Position numbers and translations under genes: made by a program. This document shows positions 26,199-36,700 of a stretch of 64,000 bases of DNA, in pieces. Location: NCBI GenBank assembly GCA_025041175.1, contig JAKCFJ010000002.1, forward strand, positions 496,001 to 560,000, in the 5' to 3' direction. The stretch is from Halobacteriales archaeon YIM A00010. Lineage in GTDB: Archaea > Halobacteriota > Halobacteria > Halobacteriales > Haloarculaceae. How positions within the stretch are numbered: position 1 is the stretch's first letter; each line of letters begins with the position of its first letter. The notes below the pieces were generated by a model. That model did not search any database, had not been told where the DNA came from, and saw only the letters and a program-made list of their open reading frames with translations.

Positions 26199-27278
26199 TC
26201 ATTCGGTCGTGATCGATCGTCGTGCGTCCGCGAGCAACGACTGTACGTAGACCGGTTCTCCGGTTTGGCTGCTTTCCATTGCGGCCGCTATCAGCGCCAT
26301 CGACTGGAGATTGTCCTGCACGTTCGTCGCCATCGGTTCGCCGCCGTCCAGCCAGTCCACGAACTGCTCGACGAGCCACGTGTTGCTCCATTTGTCCTGT
26401 TCGTCGAGTGGCACCGGATCTCCGTCCGTCGTACGCCCTCCAACGACCCCCTCGCGCCCGGGATCGTACGGATAGCGGACCAGCTCGCGGTCGTCAAGGA
26501 CGAGCGTCTCGTCTCGACACTCCGCGCGAAGGTAATCGCTGTTCCACCCGTTGAGCGTGACTGCGTTGGCCTTTGCGCCTTCCCACGTCGCTCGCGTGCC
26601 GTTCTCGAACCGGAGCTGGACGAGCGCCTGCACATCCCCCTCGTATTCGGCCCACTCGGGACACCACGTGTCCGCGTACACCGTTTCACAACGGCTTCCG
26701 GCCGTGTCAGCGATGAAGTCGAGTTGGTGTACCGCCCCCTCGATCATGAGCACGTCCTCCATCTCGTGGCGGAACGCTCCCCACGTCCCGTAGGAGCGCG
26801 CGTTACACGTGAATCGGCCGACAAGGTAGTCGAGCGGCCCGGAATCGTTCCGGCGTAGCTGTCTCCTGAACGATGTCTTGTCCCGGTCGAACCGGTGGCT
26901 CATCGTGACACCCATCTTCAGACCGGCACGGGAGACCTTCTCGGCGATGCGGACGGACGCTTCGAGCGAGTCGGCGATCGGCTTCTCGCTCAGGATGTGG
27001 AGATCGTGCTCGATGGCCGCGTCGACGACGTCCTCGTGAAGCCACGGAGGGATTACGATCGTACAGGCGTCGGCGTCGACCGCCTCGAAGGCAGTCGCCG
27101 CGTCGGTGTAACACTGCTCCTCGTCCACGAGTTCGGTCGCGTTCTCGTGTTGTTCGGGATCGACGTCGACCGCGGCAACGACGTCGATCCGACCGTCCTC
27201 GACGTTCTCGGGCAGATACGTCGAACACCAGCGTGCGCCCTGCCCGCCCGTTCCGACCTGGATGATTCGATACGTCAT
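26199..27278 (-). CDS. Gfo/Idh/MocA family sugar dehydrogenase (paralogue 1)
   Basis: About 359 residues from the ATG at 27278. An unusual N-terminal Rossmann motif, IIQVGTGGQGARWCSTYLP, is followed by VVAAVDVDPEQ and the catalytic block ILSEKPIADSLEASV with Lys. Later MSHRFDRDKTSFRR and GAVHQLDFIAD hold the active-site His. It should oxidise or reduce a sugar or sugar derivative with NAD(P). It is a close paralogue of 32593-33729 on the other side of the sugar ABC operon: both share VGTGGQG/IGTGGQG, MGVTMSHRF and a C-terminal EQFVDW.DGGEPM-like segment. Confidence 0.9.
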   Translation of the reverse strand: MTYRIIQVGTGGQGARWCSTYLPENVEDGRIDVVAAVDVDPEQHENATELVDEEQCYTDAATAFEAVDADACTIVIPPWLHEDVVDAAIEHDLHILSEKPIADSLEASVRIAEKVSRAGLKMGVTMSHRFDRDKTSFRRQLRRNDSGPLDYLVGRFTCNARSYGTWGAFRHEMEDVLMIEGAVHQLDFIADTAGSRCETVYADTWCPEWAEYEGDVQALVQLRFENGTRATWEGAKANAVTLNGWNSDYLRAECRDETLVLDDRELVRYPYDPGREGVVGGRTTDGDPVPLDEQDKWSNTWLVEQFVDWLDGGEPMATNVQDNLQSMALIAAAMESSQTGEPVYVQSLLADARRSITTE

Positions 27279-27436
27279 GCTACGATCGGTCGAGACAGCG
27301 TCGTCCAATAACTGTTACTGATTCGGACGTACGTGCGCGCGATCACTTCCCGGAAATTATGCAACTATGACAGTATGAAACAGTGCGGCTGCTCACGAAT
27401 CAGAGGGTCTAGAAGTACTGGCTTGGGTGATTGGAG

Positions 27437-27844
27437 TTATCCAGTATCTCCGATATGTTTGACAAATAAGTCGCCAGTCTCTTCAAGGTATTCGATAGTC
27501 GCATGGTAGGTAACCGGAGTTACGACATCTGGACAGACCACGCTCGTGTCCCTGATGAATTCGATAACAGCGACATCACCGAAATCGGTTTTCTCGAACC
27601 CCTCAAAACGAATCTCCGTCGGGCAGTCCGAACCGTACACGACTCCGCCGGTGGCAATGGTAGAGCCATCGTCCTCATACTCCACGCGGTAGCCCTCCCT
27701 GACATCAGTGAGGAAGTCAACAGCAACGTCTTGCTCGAAATCAACGAGAACTGGACCGCCGTCGTTGGCACTGACTGCGCCGCTAGCCATCACTCCTCCG
27801 AGCGCCGATGCACCGATCGCCTTGAGTGCTGTGCGTCTTTGCAT
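27437..27844 (-). CDS. Small Tat-exported protein, hypothetical
   Basis: 135 residues with a Tat signal at the start (MQRRTALKAIGASALGGVMA, cleavage near SAN at about residue 26). The mature part of about 108 residues is acidic and beta-rich, with two Cys (DCPTEIRF and VVCPDV) that could form a disulfide outside the cell. No family is recognised. It lies between the Gfo/Idh/MocA gene and the sugar permease genes, all on the minus strand, but with its own A/T-rich upstream region. Confidence 0.75.
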   Translation of the reverse strand: MQRRTALKAIGASALGGVMASGAVSANDGGPVLVDFEQDVAVDFLTDVREGYRVEYEDDGSTIATGGVVYGSDCPTEIRFEGFEKTDFGDVAVIEFIRDTSVVCPDVVTPVTYHATIEYLEETGDLFVKHIGDTG

Positions 27845-27977
27845 AGCAGTAGTAAAATAGACAGTGACAGCTTAAATTTTATCCTTGAACTAATATTTTC
27901 CAAGAATTAAGCTCGCGTAAATGTCGATGTGCCGCTCGTCGAGCAAGCAACGACAGCCCGGCTGGCTTCCGGTTCAG

Positions 27978-28895
27978 TTACTCCTTGAGCGCACCCTGTG
28001 TGAGACCGCTGACGATGCGATCCTGGGCGATCATCACGAGGATCGCCACTGGGACGACGCCGATGATGCTCGCAGCGGCCATCAGGTCGTAGGCCACCTG
28101 TTGGCTCCCCTGGAACTGAAAAATCCCGTGCAAAACCGGGGCCCACTCGCCAGCAGTCCCGCTCACCATCAGATAGGAGAAGAAGAACTCGTTGTAGACG
28201 ATGATGAACGTGAGGATCCCTGCGGTAGCGAATCCGGGGGCCGAAAGCGGAATGATGATCCGAAAGAGTGCTCCGATCCGCGTCGAGCCTTCGATCCGCG
28301 CGGCGTCCTCCAGCCCATCGGGGATCTGCCCGTAGAAGGTCGAGAGCAGGAAGATGATCAGCGGCATCGTGAGCGCGCTGAGCGGCATGACGATGCTCCA
28401 GGGAGTGTTATACAGCATCGGTGAGTGCACGCCGAGGAACGCGATGTTCTCGGTGAACAACTGGAACAGCGGGATCAGAAACGCCACGCCGGGGAAATAC
28501 GAGATCACGAGCACGACCAGCAACAACGGCGTGCGCCCCGGGAAGTCGTATCGACCGAAGACGTAGCCAGCGATGCTGCCGACGAAGAGCACGATGATCG
28601 TCGTCAGCGTGGCGATGATGACACTGTTCAGCATGTAGATGTGGAAGGGTATCTGCTCGAACACATCGATGAACACGCCCGGCTGAAAGCCCTTCGGGAG
28701 CAGTCCCATATCGACGATCGATCGATTCGGCGTCAGAGCGATCACGAACAGCCAGTAAAACGGGAACAGCGACGCGATCAGGAAGAACGCGAGCGCGACG
28801 TACAGGAGCACGCGATAAGTCGATTGCGGACGCTCGATGGCCTGTTTGGCGTAGCGCTGGACGAGATTTCGTTCCGTCTCCTCGCTCCCAGCCAT
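27978..28895 (-). CDS. Carbohydrate ABC transporter permease (MalG/UgpE-like)
   Basis: 305 residues with six membrane helices. The EAA-loop segment DGLEDAARIEGSTRIGALFRIIIPLSAPG is the ATPase contact of binding-protein-dependent permeases. It forms the second subunit of the sugar importer. The ATG at 28895 overlaps the preceding gene's TGA (TGATG), so it is translationally coupled; longer upstream frames are shadows. It is the last gene of a four-gene operon. It belongs to the CUT1 class (di- and oligosaccharides or glycerol-3-phosphate). Confidence 0.94.
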   Translation of the reverse strand: MAGSEETERNLVQRYAKQAIERPQSTYRVLLYVALAFFLIASLFPFYWLFVIALTPNRSIVDMGLLPKGFQPGVFIDVFEQIPFHIYMLNSVIIATLTTIIVLFVGSIAGYVFGRYDFPGRTPLLLVVLVISYFPGVAFLIPLFQLFTENIAFLGVHSPMLYNTPWSIVMPLSALTMPLIIFLLSTFYGQIPDGLEDAARIEGSTRIGALFRIIIPLSAPGFATAGILTFIIVYNEFFFSYLMVSGTAGEWAPVLHGIFQFQGSQQVAYDLMAAASIIGVVPVAILVMIAQDRIVSGLTQGALKE

Positions 28896-29887
28896 CAGAT
28901 ACCAAGCCCCCCGCCTTCCTCGCCGCGGAACTGGACGAGATAGATCAGTAACAACAACCCAATGGCGATCGCAATGAGAAACGCGATCGCCGCCGCCGAA
29001 CCGTAGCGATGGGCGTTCCACGTCGTCACAACGAGACAGCTCACCGTCGGGACCGTGTTACAGCTAGCGACGGTCTCGACGACGCCGTACACTTTGAGCG
29101 CTGCGATCGTCCGAAAGAGCAGGGCAACGAGCAGCGCCGGCAACACGAGGGGAAACGTGATCGTCCGGAAGCGCTGGAGCCGCGAGGCACCTTCGACCTT
29201 GGCGACCTCATACAGCGACCGGTCGATGCTCTGGAGGCCGGCGAGGATCAACAGCGCCATGAACGCCGACTGTTTCCAGATGTCGGCGAGGATGCTGATC
29301 AGGAGCGCGTCCTGGCTGTTCGCAAGCGGCGAGGAAGAGATGAGCCCGAGATCGCTCAGCGGACCGACCGCGAAGCCGATAGAGGGCTGGAACATGAGAT
29401 AGAAGATCATCCCCTGGATCACGATTGGAACCGCCCACGGAAGGATCAAGGCGACGCGCGCAAAGCGCCGACCGCGAAACCGCTGATCGAGCACCAGCGC
29501 CATCGCAAAACCCAGAATCGTCTCGACGACGACCGCGCCGAGCGTGAACAGGATCGTCACGGGCACGGCGCTCGTGAAGGGCCGGCTCAAATCGAAGAAG
29601 GGCCGACGGAGGATCGGGTTCGCCTCACCGGTCAGCAGATCGACGTAGTTCTGCAGCCCGACGAAGCCGCCGACGATGTCGGGGCTGAGTACGTTGTCGG
29701 CGTGCAACGAGAGGTTCGCCGTGTAGAGTAGCGGCCAGATCGCCATCGATCCCAACAGGAGTAGCACAGGGACCAACATGAAATAGACGAACTGGGTTTC
29801 GCTCAGGCGTTCGATGCGGTTCAACAGGGCGAGATCGAGCCGGTATCTCGGTCGCCGGTCCGTTAGTGGTGTGTTTTCCGTTGCCAT
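28895..29887 (-). CDS. Carbohydrate ABC transporter permease (MalF/UgpA-like)
   Basis: 330 residues with six or seven membrane helices. The EAA loop reads RSLYEVAKVEGASRLQRFRTITFPLVLP. The N-terminal cytoplasmic stretch and helix 1 (VYFMLVPVLLLLGSMAIWPLLY) fit CUT1 permeases. It starts 3 nt after the stop of the binding-protein gene and overlaps the next permease by 1 nt, so the operon is compact. A short insertion, ASCNTVPTVSC, holds two Cys on an outer loop, which is unusual in this family. Confidence 0.94.
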   Translation of the reverse strand: MATENTPLTDRRPRYRLDLALLNRIERLSETQFVYFMLVPVLLLLGSMAIWPLLYTANLSLHADNVLSPDIVGGFVGLQNYVDLLTGEANPILRRPFFDLSRPFTSAVPVTILFTLGAVVVETILGFAMALVLDQRFRGRRFARVALILPWAVPIVIQGMIFYLMFQPSIGFAVGPLSDLGLISSSPLANSQDALLISILADIWKQSAFMALLILAGLQSIDRSLYEVAKVEGASRLQRFRTITFPLVLPALLVALLFRTIAALKVYGVVETVASCNTVPTVSCLVVTTWNAHRYGSAAAIAFLIAIAIGLLLLIYLVQFRGEEGGGLGI

Positions 29888-29890
29888 ATC

Positions 29891-31348
29891 TTACACTGAT
29901 CCTTCGATCCGTTCGAGACGGTTCGCAAGCCGATCCATCCCCTTCTCTGGTGTGCTGTCTCCCATGATGACCCCGTTTGCCTCCTGGGCGACGACCTGTG
30001 ACTGCTCGGGCCAGATCGCCGTCGCCGGTCTGGCGAGCGAGTGCTTGCTGGCGTAAGTGAGCGTCTCGACGTACCGTCCCATGACCGAAACGTCGGTCGC
30101 ACTCGCGAGCACGTCCGGGATCGGCGGAATGTGACCGATGAGTGAGAAGTTTGCGAGCTGGAAGGACTCGGTCGTGAGCGCTTCGAGGAACTCGACGCAG
30201 GCGTCGAGGTGTTCGGTTTCGGGGTTCACCGCGAAGTTCCACCCACCGAGGGCGGCGATCGACCCGCCCGTACCGGGGTATTTTCCCTCGCCGTCGGGAA
30301 CGCCGTAGGGGATCGGCATCACGCCCATTGATTCGCCGAGAGCATCGCTGGCCCCGTTGATGTTGATCGAGTACGGCCAGTTGCGCAGCGCAACCGCGTT
30401 GCCCTGCGTGAACGGTCGCATCGACGGCGAGAGTCCCCACTGGAAGGCATCCGTCGCGGTGATACCCCCCGCGAATCCGTCGAGGGTGTCCGGTGCATCC
30501 GTTCCGTGGATGAACGTCCGGGCCATCCGGAGAGACTCGAGCACGGGCTTTTCGGTGACCGTCACCGGCCGACCGCCGATCGTGTAGAGGTTTTCCGTGG
30601 GGTTGCCGAAATACGCACCCCCCCACGAACTCAGAAACTCGTTGAACACACAGCACGCGAGCTGCAGTTCGGAGGCGGCCTGCCAGTTGAATCCGTATTC
30701 GACATCCGACTGCTCGTGGATGTCCTTGATCTCGGCGGCGAACCGCTTCCACGAGAGCGGATCGGTCGCGTGTTGTTGCCAGTCGTAGCCGGCGTTCTCG
30801 ACGAGATCGCGTCGGTACTGGATCGTCGGCAGATCTGGATACAGCGGCACAGCGTAGAGATTCCCGTCGTCACCGGTCGCCGACTGGACGCTCTGTTCGA
30901 CGTACTGCTCGCGGATCCGCGTGAGCGTCTCGTCGGGAAGAACGTCGTCCAGACTCAACAGTTGCCCCCTGACGATGAACGGGCGGATCCAACCGACGTC
31001 ACAGACCAACAGGTCGGGGGTAGAGAGTCCCGCCGACAGCCACTGCTGGTACTGCGAGAGCGAGTCGTCGGTCGTCTGGCCCGGGCTCGCCATCTCGACG
31101 CGGATGTCCTCGGACATGCCCGCATCGTAGAGGTTCTGCGTGACCTCCGAGGCGGCGTTGCGCCATTCGTCCGGTGCGGTTATCTGGATCGTCGTCCGGT
31201 TCGATCCGCTCGATGACTCACCCCAGCCCAGACAGCCCGCCAGGCTGACGATTCCACCCGAGCCGACCGTTCTGAGGAGGTTCCGTCGATCGATCGATCT
31301 TTCAGAGCCACGAAAACGAGTCCGCGACTGGTGTGAACGGTCGCTCAT
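29891..31348 (-). CDS. Extracellular sugar-binding lipoprotein of ABC importer
   Basis: 485 residues. A Tat-type signal (Arg21-Arg22, DRRNLLRTVGSGG) is followed by the lipobox SLAGC with Cys at 39 and a Gly/Ser linker, so it is a Tat lipoprotein. The rest is a solute-binding protein family 1 fold, with YAVPLYPDLPTIQYRRDLVENAG and GGWNFAVNPETEHLDACVEFLEALT, as in MalE/UgpB. It should capture oligosaccharides outside the cell for the two permeases. Its start overlaps the ATPase gene stop by ATGA. Confidence 0.92.
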   Translation of the reverse strand: MSDRSHQSRTRFRGSERSIDRRNLLRTVGSGGIVSLAGCLGWGESSSGSNRTTIQITAPDEWRNAASEVTQNLYDAGMSEDIRVEMASPGQTTDDSLSQYQQWLSAGLSTPDLLVCDVGWIRPFIVRGQLLSLDDVLPDETLTRIREQYVEQSVQSATGDDGNLYAVPLYPDLPTIQYRRDLVENAGYDWQQHATDPLSWKRFAAEIKDIHEQSDVEYGFNWQAASELQLACCVFNEFLSSWGGAYFGNPTENLYTIGGRPVTVTEKPVLESLRMARTFIHGTDAPDTLDGFAGGITATDAFQWGLSPSMRPFTQGNAVALRNWPYSININGASDALGESMGVMPIPYGVPDGEGKYPGTGGSIAALGGWNFAVNPETEHLDACVEFLEALTTESFQLANFSLIGHIPPIPDVLASATDVSVMGRYVETLTYASKHSLARPATAIWPEQSQVVAQEANGVIMGDSTPEKGMDRLANRLERIEGSV

Positions 31349-32502
31349 CGTGGTGTTTGGGTCGGCTCCGCGATGCCGTGTGCGATCGCTTCGCCCGTCG
31401 CGGTCTCGAAGAGGTGGACGCTCGTCCGATCGAAGACGATCTCGACGGATTCGGCTTCCTCGATCTCTGATTCGGAGGGCGCACTCATCAGGAACTTCGA
31501 GCGCCCCCTGGTCTCCTCTTGGGCATCGGCCAACTCCCCGCCGGCGGTCTCGTCGATCTCCGCATCCAGATAGACGAAGATCTTCTCCCCGATCGGTTCG
31601 AGAACGTCAACGGTCGCCTCGATCGGCTCAGTGCGCTCGGGCGGCTCGGCGTCGGCGAAGTAGATGTCCTCAGGACGAATCCCGAGGGTGACGCCGGTCA
31701 CGCTGTCGAGAGCGACGCTGTCGAGACCGACACGCAGGGTCTCCGAGACGAACTGCTCTCCCTCGATCGTCCCCTCGACGAAGTTCATCGACGGGGATCC
31801 GATGAAGCCAGCGACGAACCGGTTGGCCGGCTCGTTGTAACAGGTCAGCGGCGGCGCGATCTGCTGGAGCTTCCCGTCGTTAATCACAGCGACCCGGTCG
31901 GACATCGTCATCGCCTCCTCCTGGTCGTGCGTGACGTAGATCGTCGTCACGTCGAGCTCGCGCTGGATCTGTTGGAGTTCGGTGCGCATGTGCACGCGCA
32001 GCTTCGCGTCCAGATTGGCGAGCGGTTCGTCCATCAGAAAGACCGACGGGTTGCGGACGATCGCGCGACCGATTGCGACGCGCTGGCGCTGACCGCCCGA
32101 CAGCTCACTCGGGCTGCGCTCGAGCATTCCTTCGAGCTGGAGAGTCTCGGCGGCCTGGTTCACTTGCCGGTCGATCTCCTCTTTGTCGGTGTTGCGGATC
32201 CGAAGCCCGTAGCTGATGTTCTCATAAACGTTCATGTGGGGAAACAGCGCGATGTTCTGAAAGACCATCGCGAGATCACGATCCTTCGGCGGAAGGTCGG
32301 TGATATCGTTGTCGTCGATGAACACCTGACCCTCACTGGGCATCGTTAACCCCCCGATCATCTCGAGCGTCGTCGATTTCCCACAGCCGGAGGGACCGAC
32401 GAGCGAGATGAACTCGCTATCGGCGATATCGAGATCGATTCCATCGACTGCGACGACATCGCCGTACTGTTTGGTAACCGTTGCTAAACGAAGCGAACCC
32501 AT
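31345..32502 (-). CDS. Sugar ABC transporter ATPase (MalK/UgpC-like)
   Basis: 385 residues. Walker A GPSGCGKST is near residue 37, with Q-loop MVFQNIALFPHM, signature LSGGQRQRVAIGRA, Walker B VFLMDEPLANLDA and H-loop VTHDQEEAM. A C-terminal TOBE/MOP-like regulatory domain follows (about 240-385). It energises the sugar importer. It is the first gene of the operon, an order different from many bacterial mal operons. The ATG at 32502 lies about 25 nt below a TTTATAG box, so it is probably leaderless. It is divergent from the Gfo/Idh/MocA gene at 32593. Confidence 0.94.
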   Translation of the reverse strand: MGSLRLATVTKQYGDVVAVDGIDLDIADSEFISLVGPSGCGKSTTLEMIGGLTMPSEGQVFIDDNDITDLPPKDRDLAMVFQNIALFPHMNVYENISYGLRIRNTDKEEIDRQVNQAAETLQLEGMLERSPSELSGGQRQRVAIGRAIVRNPSVFLMDEPLANLDAKLRVHMRTELQQIQRELDVTTIYVTHDQEEAMTMSDRVAVINDGKLQQIAPPLTCYNEPANRFVAGFIGSPSMNFVEGTIEGEQFVSETLRVGLDSVALDSVTGVTLGIRPEDIYFADAEPPERTEPIEATVDVLEPIGEKIFVYLDAEIDETAGGELADAQEETRGRSKFLMSAPSESEIEEAESVEIVFDRTSVHLFETATGEAIAHGIAEPTQTPR

Positions 32503-32522
32503 ACTGCCCCACATTTTCACTC

Positions 32523-32534
32523 ACACTATAAATA
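32523..32534 (-). promoter_or_regulatory. TATA-like box of the sugar ABC operon
   Basis: The minus strand reads ATTATTTATAGT, about 22-30 nt upstream of the ATG at 32502. The same A/T-rich segment could serve the divergent gene at 32593 in the other direction. Confidence 0.45.
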
Positions 32535-32592
32535 ATTGTTGGTCATCGGGGTATTTTCCGTCGGCGAGCGTACCGACAAAGTAAAGATACGA

Positions 32593-33729
32593 ATGAGCAA
32601 TCAACGTAGTATGGTCCAACGACTGCTACTGATCGGTACTGGTGGGCAGGGCGAGGCGTGGTGTCGGGAATTTCTCCCGCCCAACGTCGCTGATGACACC
32701 CTCGAACTCACCGCAGCCGTCGATACCAACGAAGCGGCGCTCACGAACGCGACCGATCCGGAGGGTCTCGGTCTCCCGGCCGAGCGGTGTTACACCGATC
32801 CGGAGACGGCAATGGACGCCCATTCCCACGAGACGGACGCCGTTGCGCTCGTCGTTCCGCCGCAGTTCCGCGAGGACCTCGTTGCGCTCGCGCTCGACCA
32901 CGACCTCGATATCCTGACCGAGAAGCCGCTCGCGGACTCGATGGCGAGCGCGCTACGGATCGTCGAAAGCGTCGAGGATGCTGGCGCAAAGATGGGCGTG
33001 ACGATGAGCCACCGATTCCGCCGGGACGTCACGTCGTTGCGGCGACGGCTGCGCTCCGGTGGGGCGGGACCGGTCGATTACCTCTATGGGCGCTATGCGG
33101 TCAACGCCCGTTCGCGTGGGAGCTGGGCTGGCGAACGACTGTACGATCTCGAGGAGCATCCGCTGCTCGTCGACGGTGCAGTCCACCACCTCGATCTACT
33201 GGCGGATATGGCCGGCAATCGCACAGCAACGGTGTTCTGTCACGCCTGGAACCCGCCCCACTCCGATTTCGCGGGCGAGCCAAACGCCGTCGTCCAGCTC
33301 GTCATGGAAAACGGCACGGCGGTGACCTACGAAGGACTCAACACCGCCGCAGCGACGCTCAACGGCTGGTGGGCCGAACACATCCGGGCGAACGGCGCTG
33401 AGGAGACGCTCGTGCTCGATGATGGAGCGCTCCGTCGGTTGCCCTACGACCAGGCGGAGGAGGGCTGTCTCGGTGCTACTCCTTTCGAGACCGGCGAGCA
33501 ACTCGATCTCGCTGCCGGCGAAAAGTGGGCCAACACGTGGCTGATCGAACAGTTCGTCGACTGGTGTGAAGGCGGCGAGCCGATGGAGACGAACGCTCGG
33601 GATAATCTCCAGGCGATGGCGCTGGTGTTCGCCGCGATCGAGAGCGCGGAAACCGGCGAGACTGTCGACGTTCAGGCGTTTCTCGACGACGCGAAAGCAG
33701 ACGCTAGCGGTCTCGGCCCGACACGATGA
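32593..33729 (+). CDS. Gfo/Idh/MocA family sugar dehydrogenase (paralogue 2)
   Basis: About 378 residues from the ATG at 32593 (a second ATG lies at 32611). It has the N-terminal LLLIGTGGQGEAWCREFLP, catalytic ILTEKPLADSMASAL, then MGVTMSHRFRRDVTSLRRRL and DGAVHHLDLLADMAG. It is a paralogue of 26199-27278 and shares the rare GTGGQG nucleotide motif and most of the C-terminus. It is an NAD(P)-dependent sugar oxidoreductase of unknown substrate, probably acting on the sugar brought in by the divergent ABC operon. It is convergent with the GH2 gene. Confidence 0.9.
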   Translation: MSNQRSMVQRLLLIGTGGQGEAWCREFLPPNVADDTLELTAAVDTNEAALTNATDPEGLGLPAERCYTDPETAMDAHSHETDAVALVVPPQFREDLVALALDHDLDILTEKPLADSMASALRIVESVEDAGAKMGVTMSHRFRRDVTSLRRRLRSGGAGPVDYLYGRYAVNARSRGSWAGERLYDLEEHPLLVDGAVHHLDLLADMAGNRTATVFCHAWNPPHSDFAGEPNAVVQLVMENGTAVTYEGLNTAAATLNGWWAEHIRANGAEETLVLDDGALRRLPYDQAEEGCLGATPFETGEQLDLAAGEKWANTWLIEQFVDWCEGGEPMETNARDNLQAMALVFAAIESAETGETVDVQAFLDDAKADASGLGPTR

Positions 33730-33795
33730 GCGTCGTCCGCCTTCCCGTTTCGAAATCGTCGTTTTCGGTGTTTTCAGGCCGCTAGCAGGACGCTA

Positions 33796-36700
33796 CTACT
33801 CGGTTGGAGGTGTCCGGTTCACAACCCGCATCGGGTCGTCTCCGTCCGTGATCGGACACAGCGTGACCGTGAATTCGGTCGTCTCGGGCTGTACCTGATG
33901 CTCCGCTGGCGTGGCAACGGGAGTGCCACCGACGCCGGTCACCGCGTGGTCGAGGTTGAATCCGATCGAATCGCGCGCTTCGAGTTCGTACTGGTAGTCG
34001 GCGGTAGCGAGGTTGGCGTACTGTTCGAGGCTGACGTTCAGCGTGGACTGGCCGTACGCGACCAGACCGCTGCTCCCGTCGGTCAGGGCGGCCCATCGGG
34101 TGTCGGTCTTGTTGCCATTGTCCTGGGGCGGGAGGTAGGGAACGTACTGCTCGTCGACAGCGCCTGAATACCGGTCGATCCGCGCGCCGGTCTTCCGATC
34201 GGGGTAGCTCTCTTCAGGACCACGGCCGTACCACTCGAACCGATCGAGCGAGCGCGGCGTTTCGAGCTGCAAACCGACTTTCGGCAGCCATTCGCCAGCG
34301 TCCTCGACGAGCCGGTCTGTGGGTTCTGCCCGGACCGCTACGCGCACCGCACCAGTGCCGAGCACGCGGTAGCGGTACGTCGTCTCGTATCCGGCTGGCG
34401 GTCCCTCAGTCGCTCCGAGGGCGCGCCCGTGCACTACGATGTCGACGCTGCGTTCGCCCTCCGACGCCTCGATGCTATCGACCTCGTGTCGAATGTCGTC
34501 CAGCCCGAGTTCGTACCAGTTTGTCGCGGGAGAGGAACCCCAGTCCTGGAGCTCGTTCATGATCGGGGCGCGCCAGAAGTTGAACAACGGACCGCGCTCT
34601 ATCAGCTCCGTTCCGTGGTGTTTCATCGAGGCGAACGTACCGAGTTCCTCCTCGAAGGCGTATTCGAACCCCTTGCCCGCGACGAGGACTCCGGTATCGG
34701 ACCGCTCGACGGAGAAGGACGCCGGTCGATCGATCGAGACCTCTTTCGGGCTGGTATCGACCGGGAGCGCGAACTGCTCGAAGGCGATCTCGTGCCCGTC
34801 GTCGCTCCAGTCGGTGCTTTCTGCCACCGAAACCGAGAGATCCAACCAGTACTCCGTTCCCGGATCGTGGTTCGCTGGCAGCTCGAAATCGATCTCCACG
34901 ATTTCAGTCGTACCCGGCGGCGTTTCGAGGTCGAGCGTGCCGTCCCGTACTGTCTCGTCGTTTGCCGAGAGCGACCACGCGACGTCGAACTCGTCCAGGC
35001 TCGTGAACTGGTGGTAGTTCGTGACGTAGATTTCGCCGTTCGTGAGATTGCGCGGCGTCGCTTTCACCGGTTGGTGGCACTGTTTGAGCTGCCACATCTC
35101 GGGCTGGGGCCGGCGATCCGACCAGATCGTCCCGTTGAGGCAGAACGCCCCGGCCGGTCCGTCGCGGTGATAGAACTGAAACGGCTCGCCGTCTGCGGTC
35201 TCGTCGTTCAGGTCCTGGTTCACCCAGTCCCAGATGAACCCGCCTTGGAGGCTCTTGTCCCGGAGCAGGTCGTCGAAATCGTACCACAGAACGGTGTCAT
35301 CGCCCGGTTCCTCCCGGCCGATCCCGTCGTCAGACAGCGCCGTTCCGTGAACGGCGACCCGTTCGACGGTCGCATCGAGGAAGCGCCCGCGGTCGTCGTG
35401 GCCGATGCGCAGGGAACTGTCGGCTGCTTCGACCGGATCGTGCTCGGCGCTGTCGACTTCCTCACCGTCCACGTAGAGAGCGAGCCAATCGTCCGAGCAG
35501 ACGCCCGTCAGCGTGTGCGTCCCCGTATCGTCGCCCGGACCGGCGACCGACTCCTCACCGACAGTGAATTCGAGAGTCCCGTCCGCGGTGACCGCGAGCG
35601 TGGTGTGCTCGCTCGTAATGATCGGCGCGGGCGCGGTAGCGTCGAGATCGCTGAGCGTTACCTCGACGGTGAACGCCGAATTTGAGAGCGACCGCTCGGA
35701 CCGAGCCTCGATGTAGTCGGTGCTGCCGTCGAGCGCGAGTGCGCCGCCGTCCGATCCCGAAACGACCGTGGGCGAGCCGACGAGCACGCCGTCTCCGTCA
35801 CCGATCCGATCGCGCACGCGGTGGACAGGAGGCTGAATGTGGCCGTTCCACATCCCGTCGATCAACCCGAGGCTGTTGCCCATTGCGTGGTTGTACTCGC
35901 CCATGACGACGGAGCGTTCGCCGTTGCCGGGCGACCCGTCCCCGCTCGAGCGGTCCCCGAACCGATCGCTGTCGCTGACGTCCGCACCCTCCCCGAGCGC
36001 CAGGAGCGTCTCGGTGTCGATGTAGCGCGGACCGAGCATATCGCTGTACTCGACGTCCCACCCGCCGTGGTTGGGCTGGTGGTACATGATCCGGTCGGAC
36101 GAGAGGGGTGTGACGCCATCCGCATCGAACGATTCGACCGCTTCGCCCGACAGGCGCGTCGTGTCGCTCGTGTCTTCGGGAAGCGTCGGAGCGTCGCCGA
36201 GCGCCAGCGCGGCCATGTTGAGGTGTTCGGCCGCGGTACCGGCCTCGTTGCCGGTCGACCACGAGAACACCGAGGCGTGGTTTCGATCCCGCAGCACCAT
36301 CCGCCGGAAGCGCTCGACACACTGGTCGTGGTAGGCCGTCGTCTCCGCCAGCACGCCCTCCCACCAGTGCGTCTCGCAGTCGACCTCGTCCTGGACGTAG
36401 ATCCCGTACTCGTCGGCCAGTCGGTAGAATGTCGGGTCGTTCGGGTAGTGGGAGGTCCGCACAGCGTTGAGGTTGAACCGCTTCAGCAGCTCGCAGTCCG
36501 CCCGCATCGTCTCGATCGGCAGCGTCCGTCCCGTGTCGGGGTCGGTTTCGTGGCGGTTGACCCCCCGAACGTTGACAGGCTCACCGTTGACAGTGATGTG
36601 ACCGCCCGGCCCGCGATTTGTCTCGTACGATCTGAATCCAACCTTCTCGAGCAGTACTTCGCTCGGATCGTCGGCGTCGGCCGGGAGCAACTCCAGAACC

